Part shown: one piece after another, positions 1 through 7,404 of the stretch
Position numbering within the stretch: the stretch's first letter is position 1
Layout: each line of letters starts with the position of its first letter
Origin: SIG588 sp045533175
GTDB lineage: Bacteria > Bacillota > Clostridia > Oscillospirales > Acutalibacteraceae
NCBI GenBank assembly: GCA_045533175.1
Contig: JAZSHJ010000103.1
Span: forward strand, 1-22,156
Reading direction: 5' to 3'
DNA length: 22,156 nucleotides
Made by a program: the position numbers and the translations under genes
Notes under the pieces: generated by a model
Database searches by the model: none
Seen by the model: only the letters and a program-made list of their open reading frames with translations
Told to the model about the DNA's origin: nothing

Positions 1-1
1 T

Positions 2-571
2 TTGACCCTTGCCTATATGAACCGTGAAAGCTTACAGATCACACTGGAAAAGAAGCTGACATGTTTTTACAGCCGCTCCCGCAACTGCCTGTGGCTGAAA
101 GGGGAAACCAGCGGCAACTATCAACACATCGTATCCATCACCACCGATTGCGATAAGGATGCGTTGGAAGTCTTGGTGGAAAAAGACGGTCCCGCCTGCC
201 ACACAGGCGAAGACTCATGTTTCTTCAACCCCGTGTGGGAAAGCGACGAACGCCACGCGTTTTCGCTTGAGCAGTTGATGACCTTGATCGAAGGCCGCAA
301 GACCGAGAAAAAAGAAGGTTCGTACACCACCTATCTGTTTGAAAAAGGCATTGATAAGATTCTCAAAAAAGTGGGCGAAGAATGCACCGAAGTGATCATC
401 GCGGGCAAGGCGAACGACAAAAAGGAAACCATCTATGAGATCGCGGACCTCACCTATCACGTGATGGTGTTGATGATCGAAATGGGGTTGTCGCTTGAAG
501 ACATTCACAACGAACTCGCCTCTCGCCACGTGATCGACCATAAGGTGAAGCAGGAGAAGATGACCAAATGA
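2..571 (+). CDS. hisIE: Bifunctional phosphoribosyl-AMP cyclohydrolase / phosphoribosyl-ATP pyrophosphatase HisIE (5' partial)
   Basis: Steps 2 and 3 of histidine biosynthesis, cytoplasmic. The frame is open to the window edge, and its first visible residues (LTLAYMNRESL) match the usual HisI N-terminal region, so the true start lies just upstream and the gene is cut, not broken. The HisI domain (about residues 1-100 of the visible part) carries FYSRSR, LWLKGETSGN, the metal-site DCDKDAL and GPACHTGEDSCF. The HisE domain (about 107-189) carries YLFEKGIDKILKKVGEE, EVIIAGK and EIADLTYHVMVL. The stop overlaps the start of the next gene in an ATGA (568-571), so the two are translationally coupled as the tail of a his operon. 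Domain assignment is firm; only the 5' end is missing. Confidence 0.96.
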   Translation: MTLAYMNRESLQITLEKKLTCFYSRSRNCLWLKGETSGNYQHIVSITTDCDKDALEVLVEKDGPACHTGEDSCFFNPVWESDERHAFSLEQLMTLIEGRKTEKKEGSYTTYLFEKGIDKILKKVGEECTEVIIAGKANDKKETIYEIADLTYHVMVLMIEMGLSLEDIHNELASRHVIDHKVKQEKMTK

Positions 572-1350
572 TTATCGGCGACTTTCACCTGCACACCACG
601 TTTTGCGACGGAAAAAACTCCCCGCGTGAAATGGTGGAAGAAGCGCTCGCCCGTGGGATGACTCACATCGGCTTTTCGGGACACTCTCCCGCCCCTTACG
701 CGACCGATTTCACCATGACGGACGTGGATGCGTATTACGATGCGATCCACGCGCTACAGGAAGAATACCGTGGTCGCATCACCGTTTTGTGCGGCATCGA
801 AGCGGATCTCTACACCCCTGTTGACGTCACCCGTTTTGATTATCGCATCGGTTCGGTACACGACGTGAAATGTGGGGCAGACTATCTCACGGTGGATCAC
901 TCCGAAGCCGTTTTGACGGCCGGTGTAACCCGCTTTTTCGGCGGGGATTGGTATGCTTTTGCCGAAGCATATTTCGGCGAAACGGCAAAACTCGCCCGTG
1001 TGTCACCCGACATCATCGGGCATTTGGATCTTCTCACCAAATACAACGAAGACGGCCATCTGTTTGATGACACCCATCCCCGTTACGTGGCCGCCGCCAA
1101 AGCGGCGATCGATGCACTTCTTCCTCTCGGGGTTCCCTTCGAGATCAACACAGGCGCCATTTCCCGCGGATATCGCACCACCCCCTACCCCGCGCCGCAC
1201 CTGCTGTCCTATATCGGCGAGCAAGGCGGCACGGTGATCCTTTCGGGAGATGCACACTCCGCCGCCGACATCGGCCTGCAGTTCGCGGAAAGCCGTGTCC
1301 TTGCCGCCCGATGCGGTTGCCGCGTGGTGGATCTGCCCCACGGGGTGTAA
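568..1350 (+). CDS. hisJ: Histidinol-phosphatase, PHP family
   Basis: 260 aa, normal for HisJ/HisK-type PHP phosphatases, which remove phosphate from L-histidinol phosphate in histidine synthesis. The metal-binding residues of the PHP fold are all visible: HLH at 7-9, D14, H39 (FSGHS), E78 (GIEAD), H98 (GSVHD), H152 and D154 (GHLDL), E192 (FEINTGA) and D228/H230 (LSGDAH). It starts in a 4-bp ATGA overlap with hisIE, which supports the histidine role over the other substrates PHP enzymes can have. It is followed by a strong terminator at 1419-1455, so it is the last gene of the operon. The product class is secure; the exact substrate is inferred from position. Confidence 0.92.
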   Translation: MIIGDFHLHTTFCDGKNSPREMVEEALARGMTHIGFSGHSPAPYATDFTMTDVDAYYDAIHALQEEYRGRITVLCGIEADLYTPVDVTRFDYRIGSVHDVKCGADYLTVDHSEAVLTAGVTRFFGGDWYAFAEAYFGETAKLARVSPDIIGHLDLLTKYNEDGHLFDDTHPRYVAAAKAAIDALLPLGVPFEINTGAISRGYRTTPYPAPHLLSYIGEQGGTVILSGDAHSAADIGLQFAESRVLAARCGCRVVDLPHGV

Positions 1351-1418
1351 CCTTATAACCGAATTGGCATTGTACGGCGGGACTTGCTCTCGCTGTCAAT
1401 CAATATCGAACGTCGAAC

Positions 1419-1455
1419 AAAAAAGCGACCGAGTTGTACGCTCGGTCGCTTTTTT
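1419..1455. terminator. Bidirectional intrinsic terminator between hisJ and the GH28-like gene
   Basis: Perfect 15-bp inverted repeat: AAAAAAGCGACCGAG (1419-1433), 7-nt loop, CTCGGTCGCTTTTTT (1441-1455). A-tract and T-tract flank it, so it works on both strands. It lies 68 bases after the hisJ stop and ends one base from the stop codon of the convergent minus-strand gene. Confidence 0.93.
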
Positions 1456-1456
1456 G

Positions 1457-2761
1457 TTATATACTCTCTGTGTAAAACGGCTCAGCGGCGACTTCCACCG
1501 TGACGGGGGTATCCCCTTCGATCACGCCGTCACTCCACACCCTCACACGCGGGGCATCCACACCCCTCACACCGTTCAGCACGATGCGTTCATAGTAAGC
1601 CGCCAACATCAGCGGAATATCCCCTTCCATCGCAACCGTCAAGTTATCGAACGTCGCGATGACGGGATGGAGTTCTTCACCGTACAGGTTGATGGGCAGT
1701 TTCACGCCGAAGGCCGTCACGTTTTTGAAATGTACGTCGCGAAGCGGGCGGTTTTTCTGGTAAATTTCATTCCCCGAATAGTTGTAGTGAAGCAGACGGT
1801 CGGCGTTTTCCACCACACAATCCTCCACCGTGAACACACCCGGCTCTTCCCGCACCGGGCGGGAATCGTCCGCAAAATAGGTGAAGGCGCTGAGCATATT
1901 GCGGCGGTGATGTGCAGCGGGTGCGCCCGCCCCGTTTTGCTTTTCCTCTTCGGTGAGCGAAAAACGGTGCATATACTCCGCCGGTCCGAAAATGCGGCAA
2001 CGGCGCACCGTCACCCGCGTGCCGCCGAAGCGAAAAGCGCTGCAGGCGGTGTTCAACTCACAATCCTCCACCGTAACGTCGGTGTTATCAAACCCCGCCA
2101 CGCAATCGTCCCCCGTGTGGAACACGGAGTTTTTCACACTCACGCGGTCGCAGGTGCGGAAATGCACCCCGTCGTGTCCGCCCATCACGCGGATGTTATC
2201 CACCGTGATGTCGCGGCATTGAAACAGGCAATGCGCCCAGTTGGCGCTGTGTTGCACGGTGTATCCCGTAAGGTTGATGTGCTCGCATTCTTCAAATCCG
2301 ACAGCATGCGGGCCGCGGAATCCTTCCTCACCGTGCGGATCATAGCAATCCGCACCATGGATCACCGCCCCGCGTTCTCCGATAACAGCAATATCGTGGG
2401 CACGATAGGCACGGATCACCGCATTACGCCACCGCGCACACACATAATTGAAAGTGAAGGGATCGCCCGCCGCCACGGCATCTTTCAACGCTTGTTTTTC
2501 CGCCGCCAAAGGCTCCAACGCATCCTTTGTCCACGCGGTATAATCCTCGGGATCGCGACTGCCTTTCAAGCAAGCATCTTCCAACAAATGCAACGTCACG
2601 TTGCTGCGCAAACGGACGGTCGCCGTCACAAATTCCCCCGCGGGCACCGTCACTTCGCCGCCGCCCGCAAGAAAACACGCATCGATCGCCGCTTGGATGG
2701 CGGCGGTGCAAAGAGTGCCGTCCGCCCGCGCACCGAAATCGGTGATGTTAAAGGTGTTCAA
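1457..2761 (-). CDS. GH28-like right-handed beta-helix glycoside hydrolase (polygalacturonase-like)
   Basis: About 434 aa. It begins with the pectate-lyase/GH28 N-terminal signature (NITDFGARADG, IQAAIDAC, GGGEVTVPAG). Many short beta-helix rungs follow, with Asn/Cys-rich turns such as VDNIRVMGGHDGVHF and VEDCELNTACSAF. Candidate catalytic acids are D197 (HDG, in place of NTDG) and D218/D219 (TGDDC). The usual GHG and RIK motifs are not recognisable, so the substrate could differ from polygalacturonate. I see no signal peptide, so it is probably cytoplasmic and acts on imported oligosaccharides. I choose the TTG start at 2761: AAAGGAG lies 8 bases upstream (2770-2776), and the promoter -10 (2791-2796) places the in-frame ATG at 2788 before the transcript start. 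It is monocistronic and convergent with hisJ. Confidence 0.85.
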   Translation of the reverse strand: MNTFNITDFGARADGTLCTAAIQAAIDACFLAGGGEVTVPAGEFVTATVRLRSNVTLHLLEDACLKGSRDPEDYTAWTKDALEPLAAEKQALKDAVAAGDPFTFNYVCARWRNAVIRAYRAHDIAVIGERGAVIHGADCYDPHGEEGFRGPHAVGFEECEHINLTGYTVQHSANWAHCLFQCRDITVDNIRVMGGHDGVHFRTCDRVSVKNSVFHTGDDCVAGFDNTDVTVEDCELNTACSAFRFGGTRVTVRRCRIFGPAEYMHRFSLTEEEKQNGAGAPAAHHRRNMLSAFTYFADDSRPVREEPGVFTVEDCVVENADRLLHYNYSGNEIYQKNRPLRDVHFKNVTAFGVKLPINLYGEELHPVIATFDNLTVAMEGDIPLMLAAYYERIVLNGVRGVDAPRVRVWSDGVIEGDTPVTVEVAAEPFYTESI

Positions 2762-2790
2762 ATCACACACTCCTTTACTCGTACACATTC

Positions 2791-2819
2791 ATTATACCGA
2801 GCCCTTCCTCCTTTGTCAA
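2791..2819 (-). promoter_or_regulatory. Consensus sigma-70/sigma-A promoter of the GH28-like gene
   Basis: On the minus strand, -35 TTGACA (2814-2819), a 17-bp spacer and -10 TATAAT (2791-2796), all exact consensus. Transcription should start near 2784, which leaves a short leader with AAAGGAG and then the TTG start at 2761. Confidence 0.85.
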
Positions 2820-2876
2820 TTGTGTGTAACACTCACTCCACGTCCCTGTATTCTCCTTCTTATACACCGCGTTTTG

Positions 2877-2890
2877 TGTATATTTATTCA
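2877..2890. promoter_or_regulatory. Candidate ArgR operator (ARG box), distal
   Basis: TGTATATTTATTCA matches 13 of 14 positions of the ARG-box core TGAAT-W4-ATTCA. It lies about 155 bases upstream of the argC promoter and about 60 bases upstream of the -35 of the divergent GH28-like gene. The link to ArgR is inferred from the neighbouring arg operon; an AT-rich chance match is possible. A perfect 12-bp palindrome, GTTATGCATAAC (2893-2904), follows it. Confidence 0.35.
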
Positions 2891-3024
2891 TCGTTATGCA
2901 TAACACTTCCCGCCGACCCCTGTCCGAAACTCGCGTTTTTTTGTGTGAACACTATAATAATGTACAAACTTTCCGTCTTTTCTCCCCTCGAAGCGGTCGT
3001 GGTGCATAAACTTTGTCAAAACGC

Positions 3025-3038
3025 TGAATATTTATGAA
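3025..3038. promoter_or_regulatory. Candidate ArgR operator (ARG box), promoter-proximal
   Basis: TGAATATTTATGAA matches 12 of 14 positions of TGAAT-W4-ATTCA and ends 7 bases before the argC -35. The overlapping perfect palindrome GAATATATTC (3036-3045) abuts the -35. This is the expected place for arginine-dependent repression of argCJBD. Confidence 0.4.
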
Positions 3039-3045
3039 TATATTC

Positions 3046-3074
3046 TTGACATCCCCCACTCCGCCTTGTATAAT
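3046..3074 (+). promoter_or_regulatory. Consensus sigma-A promoter of argCJBD
   Basis: Exact -35 TTGACA (3046-3051), a 17-bp spacer and exact -10 TATAAT (3069-3074). Transcription should start near 3081, leaving about 30 bases of leader before argC. That is too short for attenuation, so control is likely at initiation. Confidence 0.88.
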
Positions 3075-3109
3075 AAGTAACATATTTGGTAAAAGGGGAT
3101 ATACCCGCT

Positions 3110-4045
3110 ATGGCAAAAGTATTTATTGACGGACAAGCAGGCACGACAGGCCTGCGGATATACGATCGTTTGGCAGGTCGGAAAGATATTGAACTTCTGC
3201 TTTTGGCGGATGATGTGCGCAAAGATCCCGCGGCGCGGCAAGACATGATGCATCGCGCCGACGTGGTGTTTTTGTGCTTGCCCGATGCGGCGGCCATCGA
3301 AGCCGTTGCATTGGCGGAAGGCGCACACGCCGCGGTGATCGACACCTCCACCGCCCACCGCACCGACCCCGCGTGGGAATACGGTTTTGCGGAACTGCAC
3401 GGGCGGCGCGAACGGCTGAAGGCATCCCGCCGTATCGCCAACCCCGGTTGCCACGCCAGCGGCTTTGTCGCCTTGGTGGAACCGTTGGTGCAAAACGGCC
3501 TCATCGCCCCCGACACCGCCCTTTCCTGTTTTTCGCTCACGGGCTATTCCGGCGGCGGCAAAGCCATGATCGCGCAGTATGAAGCGGAGGATCGCGACGC
3601 ACTTCTCGCGGCACCGCGCCAGTATGGATTGACACAACAGCACAAGCATCTCAAAGAAATGACCACCATCACAGGGCTTCACACCGCCCCCGCGTTCTGC
3701 CCCATCGTGGCTCCGTTTTACAGCGGAATGGAAGTGACCGTGCCGTTGTTTGCCGCACAGTTGAACGGCACCGCCGCCGATGTGCGCGCGCTGTACCGTG
3801 ACTATTACCGCGACGGACTGGTGTTCTTTGCCGAGGAAGCGGACGAAAGCGGATTTCTTTCGGCGGCCGCCATGACGGGACGGGACGATATGCAACTGTC
3901 GGTACATGGCAACGACGAACGCTTATTGCTCACCGCACGGTTTGATAATTTGGGAAAAGGCGCTTCCGGTTCGGCCATTCAGTTGATGAACTTATTGCTC
4001 GGCGTTTCGGAAGACACGGGATTGATTTGCGGAGGTAACGTATGA
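3110..4045 (+). CDS. argC: N-acetyl-gamma-glutamyl-phosphate reductase (ArgC, short 'type 2' form)
   Basis: 311 aa. NADPH-dependent third step of arginine (ornithine) synthesis, cytoplasmic. The N-terminus FIDGQAGTTGLRIYDRL is the Rossmann nucleotide loop typical of the shorter ArgC subfamily. The active-site Cys is C114 in NPGCHASGF, and SLTGYSGGGK follows. I start at ATG 3110, not at the in-frame TTG 3086, because the conserved region begins directly after this ATG and AAAAGGGG lies upstream (spacing is somewhat long). First gene of argCJBD; its stop overlaps the argJ start in ATGA (4042-4045). Confidence 0.95.
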   Translation: MAKVFIDGQAGTTGLRIYDRLAGRKDIELLLLADDVRKDPAARQDMMHRADVVFLCLPDAAAIEAVALAEGAHAAVIDTSTAHRTDPAWEYGFAELHGRRERLKASRRIANPGCHASGFVALVEPLVQNGLIAPDTALSCFSLTGYSGGGKAMIAQYEAEDRDALLAAPRQYGLTQQHKHLKEMTTITGLHTAPAFCPIVAPFYSGMEVTVPLFAAQLNGTAADVRALYRDYYRDGLVFFAEEADESGFLSAAAMTGRDDMQLSVHGNDERLLLTARFDNLGKGASGSAIQLMNLLLGVSEDTGLICGGNV

Positions 4046-5256
4046 AACTGATCGAAGGCGGCGTTTGTGCCGCACAAGGCTTTAAAGCCAACGGCATCCA
4101 TTGCGGCATTCGCAAAAACCGCAGTAAGAAAGATCTGGCTTTGATCGTGAGCGACGTGCCCGCCTCGGCCGCCGCGGTGTATACCACCAACCTGGTGAAG
4201 GGTGCGCCGCTTTTGGTTACCAAAGCGCACCTGGCAGACGGCACGGCACAGGCGATCCTCTGCAACAGCGGCAACGCCAACACCTGCAATGCAGACGGTA
4301 TTGAGATCGCGGAATCCATGAGCCGCCTTGCGGCAGAAGAACTGGGGCTTACCCCCGAAGCCATGGTGGTGGCCTCCACAGGCGTTATCGGCCAACCGTT
4401 GCCGTTGGAACCGATTGCAAACGGCATTCCCGCCCTGGCCGCGGGACTGAAAACAGACGGCAGCGACGATGCTGCGGAAGGTATCATGACCACCGATACC
4501 ATCAAAAAACAAGTGGCGGTGGAATTTACACTCGGCGGACAGATCTGCCGCATCGGCGGCATCGCCAAGGGCAGCGGTATGATTCACCCCAACATGGCCA
4601 CCATGCTGGTGTTCATCACCACCGATGCCGCCGTTTCCCCCGCCATGTTGCAAAAGGCGTTATCGGCGGATATCAAAAACACCTTCAACATGGTAAGCAT
4701 TGACGGCGACACCTCCACCAACGATATGGTAACGGTGCTGGCCAACGGCATGGCGGGCAACCCCGTTATCACCGAAGAAGGCGACGATTTCACCCAATTC
4801 ATGAAGGCGCTGAACACCGTGACGGTGCAGCTCTGCCGCATGATCGCAGGGGATGGCGAAGGTGCCACCCGTTTGTTGGAATGCCGCGTCTGCGGCGCGG
4901 CGAATGAATCCACCGCCAAAACGGTGGCCAAAAGCGTTATTTGCTCCAGTTTATTGAAAGCGGCGATGTTCGGTGCAGACGCCAACTGGGGACGCGTGCT
5001 GTGCGCCATCGGTTACAGCGGAGCCGCGGTGGACGTAAACCGCGTGGACGTGTCTTTCCGCAGCGCTAAAGGCACCATCGCGGTGTGCAAGGACGGTGCA
5101 GGCATCCCCTTCTCGGAGGAGCTTGCCAAAGACATTCTGCTGGAAAAGGAAATTGAAATTCTGGTTTCGATCGGCGACGGCAACATCTCCGCCACCGCGT
5201 GGGGTTGCGACCTCACATACGATTACGTAAAGATCAACGGCGACTATCGCACCTAA
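4042..5256 (+). CDS. argJ: Glutamate N-acetyltransferase / ornithine acetyltransferase ArgJ
   Basis: 404 aa, full length. Transfers acetyl from N-acetylornithine to glutamate in the cyclic arginine pathway; many ArgJ enzymes also make N-acetylglutamate from acetyl-CoA. The family autocleaves into alpha and beta chains before a Thr. The site is clear here, KGSGMIHPNMATML with the cut between A186 and T187, and T187 is the nucleophile of the beta chain. LCNSGNANTCNADG and VVASTGVIGQPLP are family blocks. The C-terminus (NISATAWGCDLTYDYVKING) is intact. Whether it is mono- or bifunctional cannot be read here. ATGA-coupled to argC; argB follows after 13 bases. Confidence 0.96.
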   Translation: MKLIEGGVCAAQGFKANGIHCGIRKNRSKKDLALIVSDVPASAAAVYTTNLVKGAPLLVTKAHLADGTAQAILCNSGNANTCNADGIEIAESMSRLAAEELGLTPEAMVVASTGVIGQPLPLEPIANGIPALAAGLKTDGSDDAAEGIMTTDTIKKQVAVEFTLGGQICRIGGIAKGSGMIHPNMATMLVFITTDAAVSPAMLQKALSADIKNTFNMVSIDGDTSTNDMVTVLANGMAGNPVITEEGDDFTQFMKALNTVTVQLCRMIAGDGEGATRLLECRVCGAANESTAKTVAKSVICSSLLKAAMFGADANWGRVLCAIGYSGAAVDVNRVDVSFRSAKGTIAVCKDGAGIPFSEELAKDILLEKEIEILVSIGDGNISATAWGCDLTYDYVKINGDYRT

Positions 5257-5269
5257 GGAGGAATCCTCT

Positions 5270-6148
5270 GTGGAACATACATTTTCCAACGCACAACGCG
5301 CCGAAGTGCTGACACAAGCTCTTCCGTACATCAAACAGTATACCGGTAAGATCGTTGTGGTGAAATACGGCGGCAACGCCATGATCAACGAACAGTTGAA
5401 GCAACAGGTGATGGAAGATATCGTGCTGTTGTGGCTGATCGGTGTGAAGGTGGTGTTGGTGCACGGCGGCGGCCCCGAGATCAACGAATTAATGGACAAA
5501 CTGGGCAAGAAGCCCGAGTTTGTGGGCGGTCTGCGGGTGACCGATAAGGAAACGGTGGATATCGTGCAGATGGTGTTGGCGGGCAAGGTTAACAAAACGC
5601 TCGTCAACCTACTGGAAGCCAAAGGCGGCAAGGCCATGGGCATTTCGGGCATCGACGGCCGTTTGATCCACGCCGAAATGAAAGATCCCGCACTCGGTTA
5701 CGTGGGACGCATCACCCATGTGCACATCAAACCCGTGCTGGACTTGTTGGAACGCGGATACATTCCCGTGATTTCCACCATCGCGTGCGATGCCGAAGGA
5801 AACACCTACAACATCAACGGTGACACCGCCGCCGCCTACATTGCAGGCGCGCTGAACGCGGAGCGCTTAATTATGATGACCGATATCGCCGGCATTCTGC
5901 GGGACAAAGACGATCCCTCCACCCTGATTGCAAAAGTCACGCTGGACGAAGCGGAACACCTGTACGAACAGGGCATCATTTCGGGCGGTATGATCCCGAA
6001 GGTGGATTGTTGCATCGAAGCGATCCACCACGGCGTAAATAACGTCATCATCATGGACGGCCGCGTGCCGCATTCGATTCTGATGGAATTGCTGACCGAC
6101 GAAGGCGCAGGTACCATGGTCACCCGCGGAAAGGACGAAGACACATGA
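5270..6148 (+). CDS. argB: Acetylglutamate kinase ArgB
   Basis: 292 aa. Phosphorylates N-acetylglutamate, the committed step of arginine synthesis. Amino-acid-kinase motifs: VVVKYGGNAM (K32), VLVHGGGPEIN, SGIDGRLIHA, NINGDTAAAYIAGAL and MMTDIAGIL. GTG start with AAGGAGG a few bases upstream. The roughly 25-residue N-terminal extension before the kinase core (AEVLTQALPYIKQY) resembles the helix that arginine-sensitive hexameric NAGKs use for feedback inhibition, so allosteric control by arginine is likely (inference). It overlaps argD by ATGA at 6145-6148. Confidence 0.96.
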   Translation: MEHTFSNAQRAEVLTQALPYIKQYTGKIVVVKYGGNAMINEQLKQQVMEDIVLLWLIGVKVVLVHGGGPEINELMDKLGKKPEFVGGLRVTDKETVDIVQMVLAGKVNKTLVNLLEAKGGKAMGISGIDGRLIHAEMKDPALGYVGRITHVHIKPVLDLLERGYIPVISTIACDAEGNTYNINGDTAAAYIAGALNAERLIMMTDIAGILRDKDDPSTLIAKVTLDEAEHLYEQGIISGGMIPKVDCCIEAIHHGVNNVIIMDGRVPHSILMELLTDEGAGTMVTRGKDEDT

Positions 6149-7302
6149 TGGACTGTCAAGCAAAAGATAAACGGTACGTTGCGGGCACCTATGCCCGTTT
6201 CCCCGTCACCGTGTCCCACGGCAAAGGCAGCGAAGTGTTCGATACCGACGGCAAACGCTACATCGATATGGGTTCGGGCATCGGCGTGACCGCGCTGGGC
6301 ATTGCCGACGACGGTTGGGTAGCGGCCGTCACCGCCCAGTTGGGCGCGGTGCAACACATGTCCAATCTCTACTACACCGCCCCCTGCGCCGATCTGGCCG
6401 AACGGCTGTGTACCCGCACGGGGATGGACAAGGTGTTCTTCGGTAACTCGGGCGCGGAAGCCAACGAGTGTGCGGTGAAGGTCGCCCGTAAATACGGTGC
6501 CGAAAAGGGCCGCCACGTGATCCTAACCTTGCAAAACAGTTTCCACGGCCGCACCCTCACCACGTTGGCCGCCACGGGGCAGGATCATTTTCACACGCTG
6601 TTTCAGCCGCTGACTCCCGGTTTTGCCCACACCCCCGCGAACGATGTGCAGGCGCTTCGCGCTGCGGTGGAAGAATACGATCCCGCCGCCGTTCTGTTTG
6701 AATGTGTGCAGGGGGAAGGCGGTGTGCTGCCCCTCACCGAGGAATTTGTGAAAGAGATCGCCGCCCTTTGTGCCGCACGGGACATGCTTTTGATGGTGGA
6801 CGAAGTGCAAACAGGCAACGGCCGCACAGGCGCGCTGTACGCCTATATGCATTACGGTATTTTCCCCGATGTGGTCACCACCGCCAAAGGGTTGGGCGGC
6901 GGCTTGCCGATCGGTGCCACCTTAATGAGCAAGAAAGTATCCGCCGTGCTCGGCGCAGGGGATCACGGATCGACTTACGGCGGCAACCCCATCGCCGCCG
7001 CGGGTGCTTGCCACGTGTTGGATCGCCTCACCGACGATCTGCTTTGTGAAGTGCGTGAAAAGGCCGCCCACGCGGTGGCGCGATTGAACGGTGCACCCGG
7101 TATCAAAGCGGTCAGCGGCAAAGGATTGATGCTGGGCATCGAAACCGAAAAACCCGCCGCCGAAGTGGTCCGCGCTTGCCTTGAGCGCGGTGTTCTTTGC
7201 CTCACCGCCAAAACCAAGGTACGTCTGCTCCCCGCGCTCACCATTCCGCAAAACCTGTTGGATGAAGCGTTGGACGTGCTGCTCGCCATCTGTGCTGAAT
7301 AA
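6145..7302 (+). CDS. argD: Acetylornithine aminotransferase ArgD
   Basis: 385 aa, class III PLP aminotransferase converting N-acetylglutamate semialdehyde to N-acetylornithine. Landmarks: GSGIGVTALG, FGNSGAEANECAVKVAR (phosphate binding), SFHGRTL, LLMVDEVQTGNGRTG (Asp contacting the PLP ring), TTAKGLGGGLPIGA with Schiff-base lysine K248, and GSTYGGNPIAAA. The start ATG is in the ATGA overlap with argB. Last gene of the operon; a terminator begins 13 bases after the stop. Relatives (succinylornithine, GABA or ornithine aminotransferases) are less likely given the operon. Confidence 0.95.
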   Translation: MMDCQAKDKRYVAGTYARFPVTVSHGKGSEVFDTDGKRYIDMGSGIGVTALGIADDGWVAAVTAQLGAVQHMSNLYYTAPCADLAERLCTRTGMDKVFFGNSGAEANECAVKVARKYGAEKGRHVILTLQNSFHGRTLTTLAATGQDHFHTLFQPLTPGFAHTPANDVQALRAAVEEYDPAAVLFECVQGEGGVLPLTEEFVKEIAALCAARDMLLMVDEVQTGNGRTGALYAYMHYGIFPDVVTTAKGLGGGLPIGATLMSKKVSAVLGAGDHGSTYGGNPIAAAGACHVLDRLTDDLLCEVREKAAHAVARLNGAPGIKAVSGKGLMLGIETEKPAAEVVRACLERGVLCLTAKTKVRLLPALTIPQNLLDEALDVLLAICAE

Positions 7303-7315
7303 AAAAAGAACGAAT

Positions 7316-7354
7316 AAAAAGAGGAAGTGCTTATGTAAAGCACTTCCTCTTTTT
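7316..7354. terminator. Bidirectional terminator between argD and the C39-like lipoprotein gene
   Basis: Inverted repeat GAGGAAGTGCTT (7321-7332) / AAGCACTTCCTC (7338-7349), loop ATGTA, extended by AAAAA (7316-7320) and TTTTT (7350-7354). The tracts on both sides allow termination of argD and of the convergent minus-strand operon. Confidence 0.92.
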
Positions 7355-7404
7355 TCAGAAAGAACAGATAGCCCTTGTGCCGGCACGTTCTCTACTCTTT
7401 AAAA

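Noticed and set aside
2893..2904. Perfect palindrome GTTATGCATAAC as an independent operator
   Set aside because: Short and AT-rich; TTATGCATAA also occurs at 10761-10770 at a start codon, so chance is likely. It is only mentioned beside the ARG-box candidate.
1250..3037. A 595-codon open frame on the plus strand
   Set aside because: It runs antisense through the GH28-like gene and ends in its promoter region. It has no ribosome site, no recognisable domain and a His/Arg-rich composition typical of the opposite strand of GC-rich coding DNA.
3032..3907. A 291-codon minus-strand frame opposite argC
   Set aside because: It is fully antisense to a well-supported enzyme gene, has no start signal, and extends across the arg promoter.
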